In this document: piece after piece, positions 18,939 through 29,522 of the stretch | How positions within the stretch are numbered: position 1 is the first letter of the stretch | How the letters are laid out: each line of letters starts with the position of its first letter | Assembly: GCF_003003995.1 (NCBI RefSeq) | Contig: NZ_PVWF01000029.1 | Location: forward strand, 1-49,662 | Source of the DNA: Pleurocapsa sp. CCALA 161 | Lineage (GTDB): Bacteria; Cyanobacteriota; Cyanobacteriia; Cyanobacteriales; Xenococcaceae | DNA length: 49,662 nt | Reading direction: 5' to 3' | Position numbers and translations under genes: made by a program | The notes under the pieces: model-generated | Database searches by the model: none | What the model saw: the letters and a program-made list of their open reading frames with translations, nothing else | What the model was told of the DNA's origin: nothing

Positions 18939-19715
18939 GTGCAGTTAGATTCATCAACGGAGTTATTGCTCCAAGCAACAAATTTATCGAAAAGTTTTGG
19001 TGGGATCAAGGCAGTTAATAACGCTTGCTTAGAGGTTGAAAAAGGCAGCATTACAGGGTTAATTGGTCCTAATGGAGCAGGAAAAACAACTTTGTTTAAT
19101 TTGCTGGCTAACTTTATTCAGGCAGATCATGGTAAAATTTTGTTCGATCATCAGCCAATTGATCATCTACCATCCCATCAGATTGCCAAGCGAGGGTTTA
19201 TCCGTACTTTTCAAGTAGCCAGAGTCTTGTCCCGTTTGTCAGTGTTAGAAAATATGCTCTTGGCTACACCGAATCAGACAGGGGAAAATTTTGTTCAGGT
19301 TTGGTTGCAACAAAAAAAATTAAGAGTCGAGGAACGAGCTAATAAAGCTAGAGCAATGGATATTTTAGAATCTGTCGGCTTGGCAGCCAAGGCTCACGAT
19401 TATGCAGGAGCATTATCTGGAGGACAAAGAAAGCTGTTGGAAATGGCTCGAACTTTGATGACTAATCCCAAGCTGATCTTGCTGGATGAACCAGCAGCAG
19501 GAGTCAACCCCACCTTGATTAATCAGATTTGCGAACATATTGTTAACTGGAATCAGCAGGGCATTTCCTTTTTAATTATTGAACATAACATGGACGTGAT
19601 TATGAGTTTGTGCGATCGCGTTTGGGTCTTAGCCGAAGGAACTAATCTTGCATCAGGCACACCAGAGGAGATTCAAAGCAATGATTTAGTCTTAGAAGCT
19701 TATTTAGGTCAATAA
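18939..19715 (+). CDS. ABC transporter ATP-binding protein, LivG/NatA type
   Basis: A 258-residue stand-alone ATPase of the branched-chain or neutral amino acid uptake type. Walker A GPNGAGKTT near residue 43, LSGGQRKLLEMARTLM signature near 157, Walker B LILLDEPAAGVNP, and the family-specific RTFQVARVLSRLSVLENMLL Q-loop region are present. The GTG start is supported by GAGGAAG at 18928-18934. No permease or binding protein gene is adjacent, so it must pair with subunits encoded elsewhere; dispersed nat genes are known in cyanobacteria. Confidence 0.9.
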   Translation: MQLDSSTELLLQATNLSKSFGGIKAVNNACLEVEKGSITGLIGPNGAGKTTLFNLLANFIQADHGKILFDHQPIDHLPSHQIAKRGFIRTFQVARVLSRLSVLENMLLATPNQTGENFVQVWLQQKKLRVEERANKARAMDILESVGLAAKAHDYAGALSGGQRKLLEMARTLMTNPKLILLDEPAAGVNPTLINQICEHIVNWNQQGISFLIIEHNMDVIMSLCDRVWVLAEGTNLASGTPEEIQSNDLVLEAYLGQ

Positions 19716-19965
19716 TTTGATAGTAATCAAGTTTGAAAATTAACTTCTCGACTAGAAACTCCACTGGAATCAATTTAGTCAGGATGTATAACTCTGCACA
19801 ATTGACAAAATTTGTGGGTGTTTTGCTCAATTTACACCGTTGTGAGTGAGGAAAGCTGAGACGATAACCAAGGCTCTATTCGCTAAACTAAAGCAAGAAT
19901 CGGCATTTAAATTCAAATTTCTACAGAATGATATATTTCTATTTACCAGAGTTCTCAGCAACTAA

Positions 19966-20643
19966 ATGACAATTATCTTAACTAACGACGATGGCATTAA
20001 TGCCCCTGGGCTTCGAGCTTTGCAACAAGCTATCTCAGAAAGCACCACTATTGTTGCTCCTCATCAACCCATTTCTGGCTGTGGACATCAGGTCACAACT
20101 AATCAAGGTATCAAGCTCAAAAAAATATCCCCCAGTGAATATGTCTTAGAGGGAACTCCTGTTGACTGTACTCGCGTGGCTATTACCAAGATAGCGACTA
20201 ATACAAAGTTGGTTTTATCGGGGATTAATGCAGGAGGAAATCTGGGTATAGACGTTTATATTTCGGGTACAGTAGCTGCGGTGAGAGAAGCTGCAATTCA
20301 TGGCATTCCTGGTATCGCTATTTCTCACTGGATTAAAAATCCTCTGGTGATCGATTGGTCGGTGGCGACGCGCTGGACAAGTAGAGTGTTAGAAGATTTG
20401 CTAGCTCGTCCTTTGCCTCCTGGTAGCTTTTGGAACGTTAATTTACCCCACCTGGAAGCAGATCAGCCTGAACCCAAAATCATTTTGTGTGAACCAAGTA
20501 TTGCCCCCTTACCTGTGGATTATCGAGTTGAGGGGGACACTTATTATTATCAAGGAGAATATGCTAAACGCGATCGCACTCTGGGAACTGATGTAGATAT
20601 TTGTTTTGGCGGCAACATTGCTGTGACTTTAATTAGACTGTAG
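19966..20643 (+). CDS. surE: 5'/3'-nucleotidase SurE
   Basis: Metal-dependent nucleoside monophosphate phosphatase. The N terminus MTIILTNDDGINAPGLRAL carries the DD metal pair of the SurE family. VLSGINAGGNLGIDVYISGT with the following VAAVREA is the second metal and phosphate site. At 225 residues it is shorter than many SurE proteins (about 250-270), lacking part of the C-terminal swap arm. Its 3' end overlaps the convergent thioesterase gene by 11 bp. Confidence 0.93.
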   Translation: MTIILTNDDGINAPGLRALQQAISESTTIVAPHQPISGCGHQVTTNQGIKLKKISPSEYVLEGTPVDCTRVAITKIATNTKLVLSGINAGGNLGIDVYISGTVAAVREAAIHGIPGIAISHWIKNPLVIDWSVATRWTSRVLEDLLARPLPPGSFWNVNLPHLEADQPEPKIILCEPSIAPLPVDYRVEGDTYYYQGEYAKRDRTLGTDVDICFGGNIAVTLIRL

Positions 20644-21136
20644 TGTGTTTCACTAATGCTTCTTGAACTTTTGATGGTAGCTGACGCATAATCTTACCTT
20701 TTTCGCGATCTATTCCCACTAGGATGACTTTCCCCGTTAAGAATATTTCTTGTCGATCATAAGACTGTATTTCATAGTCCCAACTGATACGGACTCCTAT
20801 GCTTTCTACTAAGCGAACCTTGACTAGGGCAGATACTCCCAAACGAATTGGCAGATGATAGCGCAGGGAAAGTTCCACCACTGGTAGATCGCAACCCCTT
20901 GCCACTAAGTCGGCAAACTCAATTCCAATCGATCTTAAGTATTCTACCCTTGCTTCTTCCATCCAGGTTAAATAAGTACCATGCCAAACTATACCTGCAT
21001 AGTCAGTGTGGTGGGGTTGAGCTTTAACTGGATATTCAAACCAGCTTTGGGTATTTGCCTGTAAACCCTCTTCTGTCTCAATTGCGGAAGTTGGTAGTTT
21101 AGGTAGCTGAGGGGCTTGCTGTTCTCGATCTATCAA
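20633..21136 (-). CDS. Hotdog-fold acyl-CoA thioesterase, YbgC type
   Basis: A 167-residue 4HBT-family thioesterase. The catalytic loop HHTDYAGIVWHGTYLTWMEE contains the Asp (HTDYAG) that activates water in this subfamily, followed by ARVEYLRSIGI of the central helix. Residues 1-30 are a variable, probably unstructured extension. The substrate is unknown: short acyl-CoA, acyl-ACP or a 1,4-dihydroxy-2-naphthoyl-CoA-like ester are all possible. A quinone-pathway role is not supported by its neighbours. ATG start; convergent overlap with surE. Confidence 0.82.
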   Translation of the reverse strand: MIDREQQAPQLPKLPTSAIETEEGLQANTQSWFEYPVKAQPHHTDYAGIVWHGTYLTWMEEARVEYLRSIGIEFADLVARGCDLPVVELSLRYHLPIRLGVSALVKVRLVESIGVRISWDYEIQSYDRQEIFLTGKVILVGIDREKGKIMRQLPSKVQEALVKHTTV

Positions 21137-21204
21137 TTCCTAACACTCCTAACATATTTTTTTAGTAGTTTCTTACTTTTTTTATTTTAAGATTTTAGGC
21201 TGAT

Positions 21205-21288
21205 AATGAACAGTGAACAATGAACAATGAACAATGAGCAATGAGCAATGAGCAATGAGCAATGAGCAATGAGCAATGAGCAATGAGC
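21205..21288. repeat. Heptanucleotide tandem repeat, 12 units of AATGARC
   Basis: Eight perfect AATGAGC units (21233-21288) preceded by four variant units, AATGAAC, AGTGAAC, AATGAAC and AATGAAC. The gradient from AATGAAC to AATGAGC suggests recent expansion of one variant. The tract ends 5 bp before the stop codon of the DUF2993 gene, on its downstream side. STRR-type repeat. Confidence 0.95.
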
Positions 21289-21293
21289 AATCA

Positions 21294-22091
21294 TCATTCG
21301 TCATTTATTTGGGCGCTCATAGATTTTATTGATTGAGAAATGGAGTCGGGTAATCTTTTGATTTGGGTATTGCCTTTGATCATTAGTTGTTGGTCTTCGA
21401 TTTGAATGCTTGTAATATTTAAGGCTAAATCTTCATTGGCAAAGTGCCGCAGGTAAAGTAAGTCACGAACTTTATTCATAATCGCTATAATTTCGTCTAA
21501 ATCAAAAGTTTGATCCCCAAGATAGCGACTCCCCATAAATTTAATACCTAAACCAGCTTGGTAAAACTGTAAGGCGATTTTGAATCTTACAGTCTTAATC
21601 TGTTGTTCTCGATTTAAAACAATTGTGGTGTTTAAAAACAACTTTCCATCTTGCTCTAAGTTACATTCAGACTCTTGAAGATGAAAACTGGCTGATTGTT
21701 GATCGATTGTTAAAGATAAATTTTGTAAGAGAGTCCTGACATATTCAGAATTTAGTAAGCGATCGCAATCTGACTGGGTAAAGACTAGTTTGACTTGAAA
21801 GTTACCTGGCTGTTCAAAAGTGATTTTGCCTAAAAGCGCCTGGGTCAAATCCAGGGACAGATCCTGGGAACTGATATCTATTTTTTCCAGATGAATATCT
21901 TTAACCGCAATAATTTTTTCCCCCACTAATTTAAGAGAAGTTGTTTCTCCTTTGAGTAGTTGAGATATATTGCTTTCTAGGTTTACATCTATATTGCCAG
22001 CGGATTGTACTTGACTGGAGATGGCTGTTTCGGAAACTTTATTGATTAGTAGCTGCTTAAGATCCTGGTTAGCTTTTGATTCATTGCTCAT
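21294..22091 (-). CDS. DUF2993 (LmeA-like) family protein
   Basis: A 265-residue protein matching the cyanobacterial DUF2993 pattern: N-terminal NKVSETAISSQVQSAGNIDV, then repeated beta-rich segments with alternating hydrophobics (SLKLVGEKIIAVKDIHLEKI, FQVKLVFTQSDCDRLLNSEY). The actinobacterial member LmeA is a lipid-binding cell-envelope protein. I see no signal peptide here, so this protein is probably cytoplasmic or peripherally membrane bound. Its role is unknown. It ends against the heptad repeat tract. Confidence 0.78.
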   Translation of the reverse strand: MSNESKANQDLKQLLINKVSETAISSQVQSAGNIDVNLESNISQLLKGETTSLKLVGEKIIAVKDIHLEKIDISSQDLSLDLTQALLGKITFEQPGNFQVKLVFTQSDCDRLLNSEYVRTLLQNLSLTIDQQSASFHLQESECNLEQDGKLFLNTTIVLNREQQIKTVRFKIALQFYQAGLGIKFMGSRYLGDQTFDLDEIIAIMNKVRDLLYLRHFANEDLALNITSIQIEDQQLMIKGNTQIKRLPDSISQSIKSMSAQINDE

Positions 22092-22429
22092 GTTTTCAAT
22101 TTAGCTATGGGTAAATTTAATGTAGCTATATTTGAGCTTAAAACCAATCAAGATTAAAGAAGACGTTGAACATTAAGGGTAAATTTTTAATTAAAATACT
22201 CGATTATGATTCAACAACAAGAGATAAAAAGTCAGGCTCGAGCATGATAATGATCATCAGATTGTTGACTAAAATTTATTTTTTCTTAAGCACTTCACTG
22301 TTTAAAAAAATTGCTTTTGTGGATTTAATAGTGATTAAGCCCCAAAAACCGCAAGCAAGATTACTGGGGCAAACAAGCATTTTTTGATCTCACATATACC
22401 TGATACATAATTAATTTCAAGGAGTAATC
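22092..22429. promoter_or_regulatory. Divergent spacer DUF2993 / gap1 with a 5'-UTR hairpin
   Basis: A 338-bp spacer that must carry the gap1 promoter. At 22339-22370, GCCCCA and TGGGGC form an inverted repeat with a 20-nt interior, 60 bp before the gap1 start, which could fold in the leader RNA. An open frame of 73 codons from a TTG at 22166 has no Shine-Dalgarno and no recognisable protein character; I do not call it. AAGGAG directly precedes the gap1 start. Confidence 0.4.
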
Positions 22430-23467
22430 ATGGCAACCGTCAAAGTAGCAATTAATGGCTTTGGACGCATTGGTCGTTTGGTATTTCGGGCTGGAATAGA
22501 TAATCCACAGATTGAGTTTGTTTGCATTAATGATTTAGTTCCCGCAGAAGCGATCGCCTATCTCTTAAAATATGATTCTACTCATGGTCGTTTTAAGGGC
22601 AGCGTAGAAGCGCAGGATCAGGGAATTGTAGTTAACGAGCGATATATTCCCTGTATTTCGGTGAGAAATCCTGAAGAATTGCCCTGGAGAGAATACCAGG
22701 TAGATTATGTTGTGGAAGCCACTGGATTATTTACTACCTATGAGGGCGCGTCAAAACATTTAACTGCTGGAGCAAACAGAGTGGTGATCTCTGCCCCAAC
22801 TAAAGATCCTGACCAGGTTAAAACCCTCGTGATGGGAGTTAATCACAACCAATTCGATCCCCGCGTTGATGCGATCGTTTCTAATGCCAGTTGCACCACT
22901 AACTGTCTTGCTCCCATTGCCAAGGTGATTGATGACAACTTTGGTTTAAAAGAAGGTTTGATGACCACTATTCACGCCGTGACAGCTACTCAGCCAACGG
23001 TAGATGGCTTTAATAAGAAAGATTTGCGCTCAGGACGTGGTGCAGGTCAAAATATTATTCCCGCCTCCACAGGGGCAGCAAAAGCAGTGGCGCTAGTATT
23101 ACCACAGTTGGCAGGTAAGCTGACAGGAATGGCAATGCGAGTACCGACCCCTGATGTTTCGGTAGTAGATCTGACTTTTCATACCGAACAGGCGACGAGC
23201 TATGACGCAATCTGCCAAGCTATGGCGATCGCTTCCCAGGGGGAAATGCAGGGAGTTTTAGGCTACACCAGCGATCCCGTAGTTTCTACTGATTTTACTG
23301 GCGATCCCCACTCTAGTATTTTTGATGCGACTGCTGGTATGGAATTAAACAGTAACTTTTTTAAAGTTGTGGCATGGTATGACAATGAATGGGGCTATTC
23401 CAATCGAGCGATCGACTTAATTTTAAGCATGGCTGCCAAAGAAACAGAAATGTTGATTTCTGCCTAA
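22430..23467 (+). CDS. gap1: Glyceraldehyde-3-phosphate dehydrogenase, glycolytic type (Gap1)
   Basis: Oxidises glyceraldehyde 3-phosphate to 1,3-bisphosphoglycerate. At 345 residues it is a normal length, with [17 protein letters not shown] (NAD-binding loop) and the catalytic [12 protein letters not shown] near residue 155. The segments [12 protein letters not shown] and [20 protein letters not shown] resemble the NAD-dependent catabolic Gap1 of cyanobacteria rather than the photosynthetic NADP enzyme Gap2. Context agrees: enolase and glycogen phosphorylase follow on the same strand. Good Shine-Dalgarno AAGGAG 5 bp before the ATG. Confidence 0.93.
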   Translation: MATVKVAINGFGRIGRLVFRAGIDNPQIEFVCINDLVPAEAIAYLLKYDSTHGRFKGSVEAQDQGIVVNERYIPCISVRNPEELPWREYQVDYVVEATGLFTTYEGASKHLTAGANRVVISAPTKDPDQVKTLVMGVNHNQFDPRVDAIVSNASCTTNCLAPIAKVIDDNFGLKEGLMTTIHAVTATQPTVDGFNKKDLRSGRGAGQNIIPASTGAAKAVALVLPQLAGKLTGMAMRVPTPDVSVVDLTFHTEQATSYDAICQAMAIASQGEMQGVLGYTSDPVVSTDFTGDPHSSIFDATAGMELNSNFFKVVAWYDNEWGYSNRAIDLILSMAAKETEMLISA

Positions 23468-23519
23468 TTTCTGCCTAAATCAATATTTAGAGAGGAGATA
23501 GTAGCTAAACTTTCAGTCA

Positions 23520-23540
23520 GGGCGAGCGGTTGTTCGTCCC
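23520..23540. repeat. Degenerate REP-like palindrome
   Basis: GGGCGAGCGGTTGTTCGTCC plus C is an imperfect hairpin closely related to the perfect palindrome at 34153-34172 (GGGCGAACGGCCGTTCGCCC). It lies 53 bp after the gap1 stop and may act as transcript-end structure or be a dispersed repeat. Confidence 0.55.
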
Positions 23541-23651
23541 GACAAATTTTGGAGGCTAGGTTTTAAATTAACGTTACAGTCACAAAAAAAGATATATTAA
23601 TTTTCGCCTGCATCTTTGTCGAGATGTCTCAAACTTTAAATAGGAGAATAG

Positions 23652-24944
<1,293 letters not shown>

Positions 24945-25206
24945 AGATTAGCTGCTTCGTTTCTCAACCCAAGATTTCTCAACCAAAAATTAAGGGTTGG
25001 GTCTTTCCCAGCCTTTAGGATTGAATCTAGTAGTAATCTATAAACAGTTAAATTAAATTTGACGTGACAATATAGAAGCGAGCTATACAAAACTATTTAG
25101 GCAGCGATCGCTTCTTGATGCAACCACTTCTAGGGGATGTCAAGTAGCAGATTGTCTGTTTATGCCTTAAGTAATCCTTTATATCAACATCATTTTTCAG
25201 GGAAAT

Positions 25207-27750
25207 ATGGACTCAAAAACTTCTCAACAGCTTGGTCAAACAGTTACTGCTAGTAATTCGGCTAATCGTACGATTCAGGTAGAGGACGACCGCACAGGAA
25301 TGAGTGTAGAGATTCTTAAACGAGCCTTTGCGGATAACCTGTTTTACCTCCAGGGAAAAGACCAATCCAATGCTACTCTGAATGACTACTATCAAGCACT
25401 AGCCTTCACTGTACGCGATCGCCTGTTACGTCGCTTTATTAAGACAGGTCGTACCTACTACGAAGAAGACGTTAAAGTAGTTTCTTATCTCTCTGCCGAG
25501 TTTTTAATGGGTCGCCATTTAGAGAATAATCTGATTTCTCTGGGAATCTATGAAAAGATGCGCGAGGTGGTCAGCGAATTTAATCTCAATATTGAAGATT
25601 TAGTCGAAGAAGAACCAGATCCTGGTTTGGGCAATGGTGGTCTAGGAAGACTTGCAGCCTGTTTTCTCGACTCTTTGGCTAACTTAGAAATGCCTGCTAT
25701 TGGTTATGGAATCCGCTATGAGTTTGGCATCTTTCACCAAGCTTTGAGAGATGGTTGGCAGGCGGAAATTCCTGATAACTGGCTGATGTTTAAAAATCCT
25801 TGGGAGATTGCTCGTCCTGAAGATTCCGTAGAAATCAAGCTGGGGGGACATACAGAAACCTATCGTGATGCCAAAGGACACAGTCGCACTTCCTGGATTT
25901 GCGATCGCAAAGTAAAAGCCGTCCCCTACGATACTCCTGTCCCTGGATATCGCACCAATACAGTTAACTCTTTACGTCTCTGGAAAGCCGAAGCCAGTGA
26001 ACAGTTCAACTTTGAAGCTTTTAACGCAGGTAATTATGACCGTGCTGTCGCCGAAAAGATGAGTTCGGAAACTATTTCCAAAGTACTCTATCCCAACGAC
26101 AATACACCCCAAGGTAAAGAATTGCGCCTAGCGCAACAGTATTTCTTTGTTTCGGCTTCCCTACAAGATTTAATTAAGATTCACCTCCATATTCATCCCG
26201 ATCTGACGAATTTTCACGAACGAGCAGCAATTCAGCTTAACGATACTCATCCTGCCGTAGCGGTTGCCGAATTAATGCGTCTGTTAATTGATGAACACGA
26301 CCTTGATTGGGATCTGGCTTGGGATATCACTCAGCAAACCCTAGCATATACCAACCATACATTACTGCCAGAAGCTTTAGAAAGATGGTCAGTTAGTCTC
26401 TTTGGTCGCATGCTGCCCAGACATATTGAAATCATTTATGAAATCAATCACCGTTTTCTCGAAGATATTCGCACTTGGTTTCCTAATGATGAAGAACTAG
26501 CATCAGAACTTTCGATTATTGAAGAAGGTTCCGAAAAGAAAGTTCGGATGGCAAACCTTGCCTGTGTTGGCAGTCACGCGATTAACGGCGTAGCTGCTTT
26601 GCACACTGAATTACTACAAAAGTATACCTTACAAGGCTTTGCTAAATTATGGCCAGAGAAGTTTTTCAATAAAACCAACGGGGTTACTCCTCGTCGTTGG
26701 ATCTTGTTGAGCAATCCCAGATTAGCCAAGCTGGTAACGGAACAAACGAACAGTGATAGTTGGCTTAAAAATCTCGATCAGATGAGGGTGCTAGAGAAGT
26801 ATATTGATGATGCCCAATTTTGTGAACAGTGGCGAGATATTAAGCGCCAGAATAAAGCTACTCTAGCAGCTCAAATCAAAAAACTGAAAAACGTTGATGT
26901 TAACGTTGATTCTATCTTTGATGTTTTGGTTAAAAGAATTCACGAGTATAAGCGTCAGCACTTAATGGTGTTGCATATTATCACCCTCTATAACCGCATT
27001 AAGCACAACCCAAATATTGATATTGTCCCCCGTACCTTTATCTTCGGTGGGAAAGCTGCTCCTGGCTACTTTATGGCCAAGCTGATTATCAAATTTGCTA
27101 ACGCGGTGGGAGAAGTTGTCAATAAAGATCCTGATGTTAAAGGTCGTCTAAAAGTGGTGTTCTTACCCAACTTTAACGTCTCTCTAGGACAAAAAATCTA
27201 CCCCGCTGCCGATCTATCAGAGCAGATTTCTACAGCAGGAAAAGAAGCTTCTGGGACTGGTAACATGAAGTTTGCTATGAATGGCGCTTTAACTATTGGC
27301 ACTTTAGACGGCGCTAATATTGAAATCCGTGAAGAGGCGGGTGCAGAAAACTTTTTCTTATTTGGTCTGACTGCGGAAGAAGTATATCAAATGAAAGCAG
27401 ATGGCTACGATCCCATGGCTTTTTATAACAATAACGAAGAACTTAAAGAGGTGATCGATCGCGTTGCTCATGGTGACTTTAGCTATGGGGACACTAAACT
27501 ATTTAAGCCCATCATCGATTCTTTGCTCTATGACGATCCTTACATGCTCTTAGCCGATTATCAAGACTATATCGACTGTCAGGAGCGAGTTTCTGAGACT
27601 TATAAAGACCAGCAAAAATGGACTAGAATGTCAATTTTAAATTCAGCGCGAATGGGTAAATTCTCTAGCGATCGCACTATCAAAGAATATTGTGAACAAA
27701 TCTGGGATATTGAACCCGTTAAAATTAATTTAGATGTCTACAATCGTTAG
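25207..27750 (+). CDS. glgP: Glycogen phosphorylase
   Basis: Releases glucose 1-phosphate from glycogen alpha-1,4 chains using phosphate and a PLP cofactor. The 847-residue product shows the family blocks EEEPDPGLGNGGLGRLAACF, NGVTPRRW, KRIHEYKRQHL and the PLP site EASGTGNMKFAMNGALTIGT, with the lysine near residue 688. It is full length and cytoplasmic. Together with gap1 and eno it makes a short carbohydrate breakdown group. The 262-bp gap after eno suggests its own promoter. Confidence 0.97.
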   Translation: MDSKTSQQLGQTVTASNSANRTIQVEDDRTGMSVEILKRAFADNLFYLQGKDQSNATLNDYYQALAFTVRDRLLRRFIKTGRTYYEEDVKVVSYLSAEFLMGRHLENNLISLGIYEKMREVVSEFNLNIEDLVEEEPDPGLGNGGLGRLAACFLDSLANLEMPAIGYGIRYEFGIFHQALRDGWQAEIPDNWLMFKNPWEIARPEDSVEIKLGGHTETYRDAKGHSRTSWICDRKVKAVPYDTPVPGYRTNTVNSLRLWKAEASEQFNFEAFNAGNYDRAVAEKMSSETISKVLYPNDNTPQGKELRLAQQYFFVSASLQDLIKIHLHIHPDLTNFHERAAIQLNDTHPAVAVAELMRLLIDEHDLDWDLAWDITQQTLAYTNHTLLPEALERWSVSLFGRMLPRHIEIIYEINHRFLEDIRTWFPNDEELASELSIIEEGSEKKVRMANLACVGSHAINGVAALHTELLQKYTLQGFAKLWPEKFFNKTNGVTPRRWILLSNPRLAKLVTEQTNSDSWLKNLDQMRVLEKYIDDAQFCEQWRDIKRQNKATLAAQIKKLKNVDVNVDSIFDVLVKRIHEYKRQHLMVLHIITLYNRIKHNPNIDIVPRTFIFGGKAAPGYFMAKLIIKFANAVGEVVNKDPDVKGRLKVVFLPNFNVSLGQKIYPAADLSEQISTAGKEASGTGNMKFAMNGALTIGTLDGANIEIREEAGAENFFLFGLTAEEVYQMKADGYDPMAFYNNNEELKEVIDRVAHGDFSYGDTKLFKPIIDSLLYDDPYMLLADYQDYIDCQERVSETYKDQQKWTRMSILNSARMGKFSSDRTIKEYCEQIWDIEPVKINLDVYNR

Positions 27751-27785
27751 GCTGAAAGCTTATTAATTGATTAAGATCACAAGAT

Positions 27786-27815
27786 AGATGTTCTACCAAG
27801 GGCATCTTTTTTTTT
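27786..27815 (+). terminator. Rho-independent terminator of glgP
   Basis: Stem AGATGTTC / GGGCATCT (8 bp including two G-U pairs) with a 6-nt loop, followed by nine T. It starts 36 bp after the glgP stop. Confidence 0.8.
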
Positions 27816-27865
27816 CTTTAAGTCCCTAGATAGTTTGCCTAAGGAAAACGCGATCGGTAATAATT

Positions 27866-28040
27866 TAACCTGAGTTCGGGTTAAGCAGATTAATTGGTGG
27901 AGATAGCTGTAAGCTAATAGCTAATAGCTAATAGCTTTTGAGATAGTTTGGATGCAACTCTACTATGAAAGAAGAACGGAAAATAGTATTTTTTAAATAC
28001 CTTCAAAATAAGGATTTGAGCTAATCCCGAACTCAGGTTA
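27866..28040. mobile_element. MITE-like element with about 21-bp terminal inverted repeats
   Basis: TAACCTGAGTTCGGGTTAAG at the left end matches the reverse complement of the right end (TAACCTGAGTTCGGGATTAG) with one small shift. The first 15 bases are identical. The 175-bp element has no ORF. Its interior holds a heptad AGCTAAT tract and short self-complementary AT stretches. No target duplication is obvious. It lies between glgP and mntP, both ending toward it. Confidence 0.72.
27912..27936. repeat. Heptad repeat AGCTAAT, 3.6 copies
   Basis: Three full AGCTAAT units and a partial fourth, inside the inverted-repeat element. Same 7-bp period as the tracts at 1-77 and 21205-21288 but with a different unit. 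Confidence 0.8.
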
Positions 28041-28123
28041 GGTACTTATATTTTATATAGTCAAGAATTTTTAGTTGAAGCGCGATCGCCTTTTAAGTTT
28101 GTTTTTTACTAATTGATAACAAT

Positions 28124-28684
28124 TTATGCGGTTAAATGCTCTAATAAAATTTTGCTACCAATAAATATCAAAATTAATCCGCCTACAAGCTCTATTTTAT
28201 GATTAAATTTATTGCCAATTCTGTGACCAATAAAAACGCCGATAAAAGATAAACCGAAAGTAATTGCTCCAATTAAAGTTGCTGTTAAAGTAATAGAGGT
28301 TTTTAATAAAGATAATCCTAACCCAGCAGCTAAAGCATCAATACTAGTGGCGATCGCTAATACTAAAAGAGTGGATGAATCTAAAGGATTAATTTTTTTT
28401 CGTTCATGCTCTGTTTGAAGAGCTTCATAGATCATCTTTGTGCCAACCAAGCTTAATAAACCAAAGGCAATCCAATGATCAAAGTTGGCGACAAGATTAC
28501 TAAAATTAATTCCTACCGCCCAACCAATTAAAGGCATTAAAAATTGAAAAAAACCAAAAAACAAAGCGATTTTTAAAGCTTTATTAATTTTGATTCTTTG
28601 TATTAGCAAACCGCAGGAGAGAGAAACGCTAAAGGCATCAGCAGCTAACCCTAAAGCTAAAAAAGTTGTTGACAAAAAATTCAT
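28124..28684 (-). CDS. mntP: Manganese efflux pump MntP
   Basis: A 186-residue integral membrane protein with six hydrophobic helices in two similar halves. Each half has the conserved Asp motif: GLAADAFSVSLSCGL in the first and AIATSIDALAAGLGLSLL in the second. The MntP family (formerly DUF204) exports Mn(II) across the cytoplasmic membrane and protects against Mn overload. I could not recognise a yybP-ykoY Mn riboswitch in the upstream 270 bp, so regulation is open. Confidence 0.9.
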   Translation of the reverse strand: MNFLSTTFLALGLAADAFSVSLSCGLLIQRIKINKALKIALFFGFFQFLMPLIGWAVGINFSNLVANFDHWIAFGLLSLVGTKMIYEALQTEHERKKINPLDSSTLLVLAIATSIDALAAGLGLSLLKTSITLTATLIGAITFGLSFIGVFIGHRIGNKFNHKIELVGGLILIFIGSKILLEHLTA

Positions 28685-29198
28685 TAACTATAATTTAGCA
28701 TCACTAAATATTTCAGACTATTGCTTAGTATAGTTCTTTATTTAGTTTTTTATTTATCATATTCGTCTCATTTTTTAGATATTATTTGCTCAGAGTTGAA
28801 CTATTAAATCAATGAATGATAATTAATGCTTGATGTGAATTAGTTCTCTTCAAATTTATTAGTTTTAGGCTTGGGAAAATTATGTAAAAAGCTTTGAGCT
28901 TAATTCTCCTAACTAATTTTCTCGTAACGGAGGAGATTTAGGAATGTATTTTAATATCTGGCGTTGCTGAAGGTAGAATGCTAATTATAATCAAGAAATC
29001 ACGTTTTTTAATCATTGATTTCTCTTAGACATTTGCATCAAAAATATTACGCACTCAGCAACGCTCAATATCTATTAAGTAGGTAGGTGGAATTAAATAT
29101 AAAATAACGGATTCTTATTTTTCTCCCCTATCTCCAGTACTCCACTACCTCACATCAGTCTTTAAATTAATTATGCCTATAGCTGCTTAGGTCATAGG
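28685..29198. other. 514-bp AT-rich intergenic region holding a MITE
   Basis: This spacer lies upstream of mntP and downstream of the small lipoprotein gene. It contains the inverted-repeat element at 28960-29066 and, just before it, TCTCC / GGAGA complementary stretches around 28904-28940 that could form a weak hairpin. No ORF is convincing. Confidence 0.5.
28960..29066. mobile_element. MITE-like element with TIR GCGTTGCTGA and 7-bp target duplication
   Basis: The left end GGCGTTGCTGA is mirrored at the right end by TCAGCAACGCTC. Both ends are flanked by the direct repeat AATATCT (28953-28959 and 29067-29073), consistent with a target-site duplication. An inner inverted repeat, AGAAATCA / TGATTTCT, lets the 107-bp element fold. 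It is non-coding and would need a transposase in trans. Confidence 0.75.
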
Positions 29199-29405
29199 TT
29201 AGTCATCTTCGCCTCCTTCGTCTCCTTCGCCTCCTTCACCTCCCTCGCCTCCTTCATCTTGAGTAGGAGCGGGTTGCTCAATTGATGTACCCTCTCCGTC
29301 TTCGTTCTCAGTATCTCCCGCATCACATCCTACTAGAGAGGACATCATACCTAGAGAAAGGAATAGAGCAATTACTTTTTTAGTTGTTGCTTGATAATTA
29401 TTCAT
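29199..29405 (-). CDS. Small acidic lipoprotein
   Basis: A 68-residue protein. Basic N terminus (MNNYQATTKK), hydrophobic core VIALFLSLGMMSSL and lipobox LVGC predict signal peptidase II cleavage with lipidation of Cys27. The mature part is only about 40 residues, all Asp, Glu, Gly, Pro and Thr. It ends in repeated GGE triplets (GGEGGEGGEGDEGGEDD), a flexible acidic tail that might bind cations. No family recognised. Confidence 0.65.
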   Translation of the reverse strand: MNNYQATTKKVIALFLSLGMMSSLVGCDAGDTENEDGEGTSIEQPAPTQDEGGEGGEGGEGDEGGEDD

Positions 29406-29522
29406 GGTGATTTTTGATCGCGTTAGAGTAAATTAAGAGCGTATTTTTATTTTGGAAAAATAGTTATACCAAAAGATAACTCTAGAATATCAAAAAACCT
29501 CGATTGTCTATAAAATATACTT

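Noticed and set aside
22166-22387. 73-codon TTG-started ORF before gap1
   Set aside because: No Shine-Dalgarno, mixed composition, and it overlaps the likely gap1 leader hairpin.
28685-28955. Mn-sensing yybP-ykoY riboswitch before mntP
   Set aside because: I looked for the conserved GGGGAGTAG-like and pairing elements on the minus strand and did not find them.
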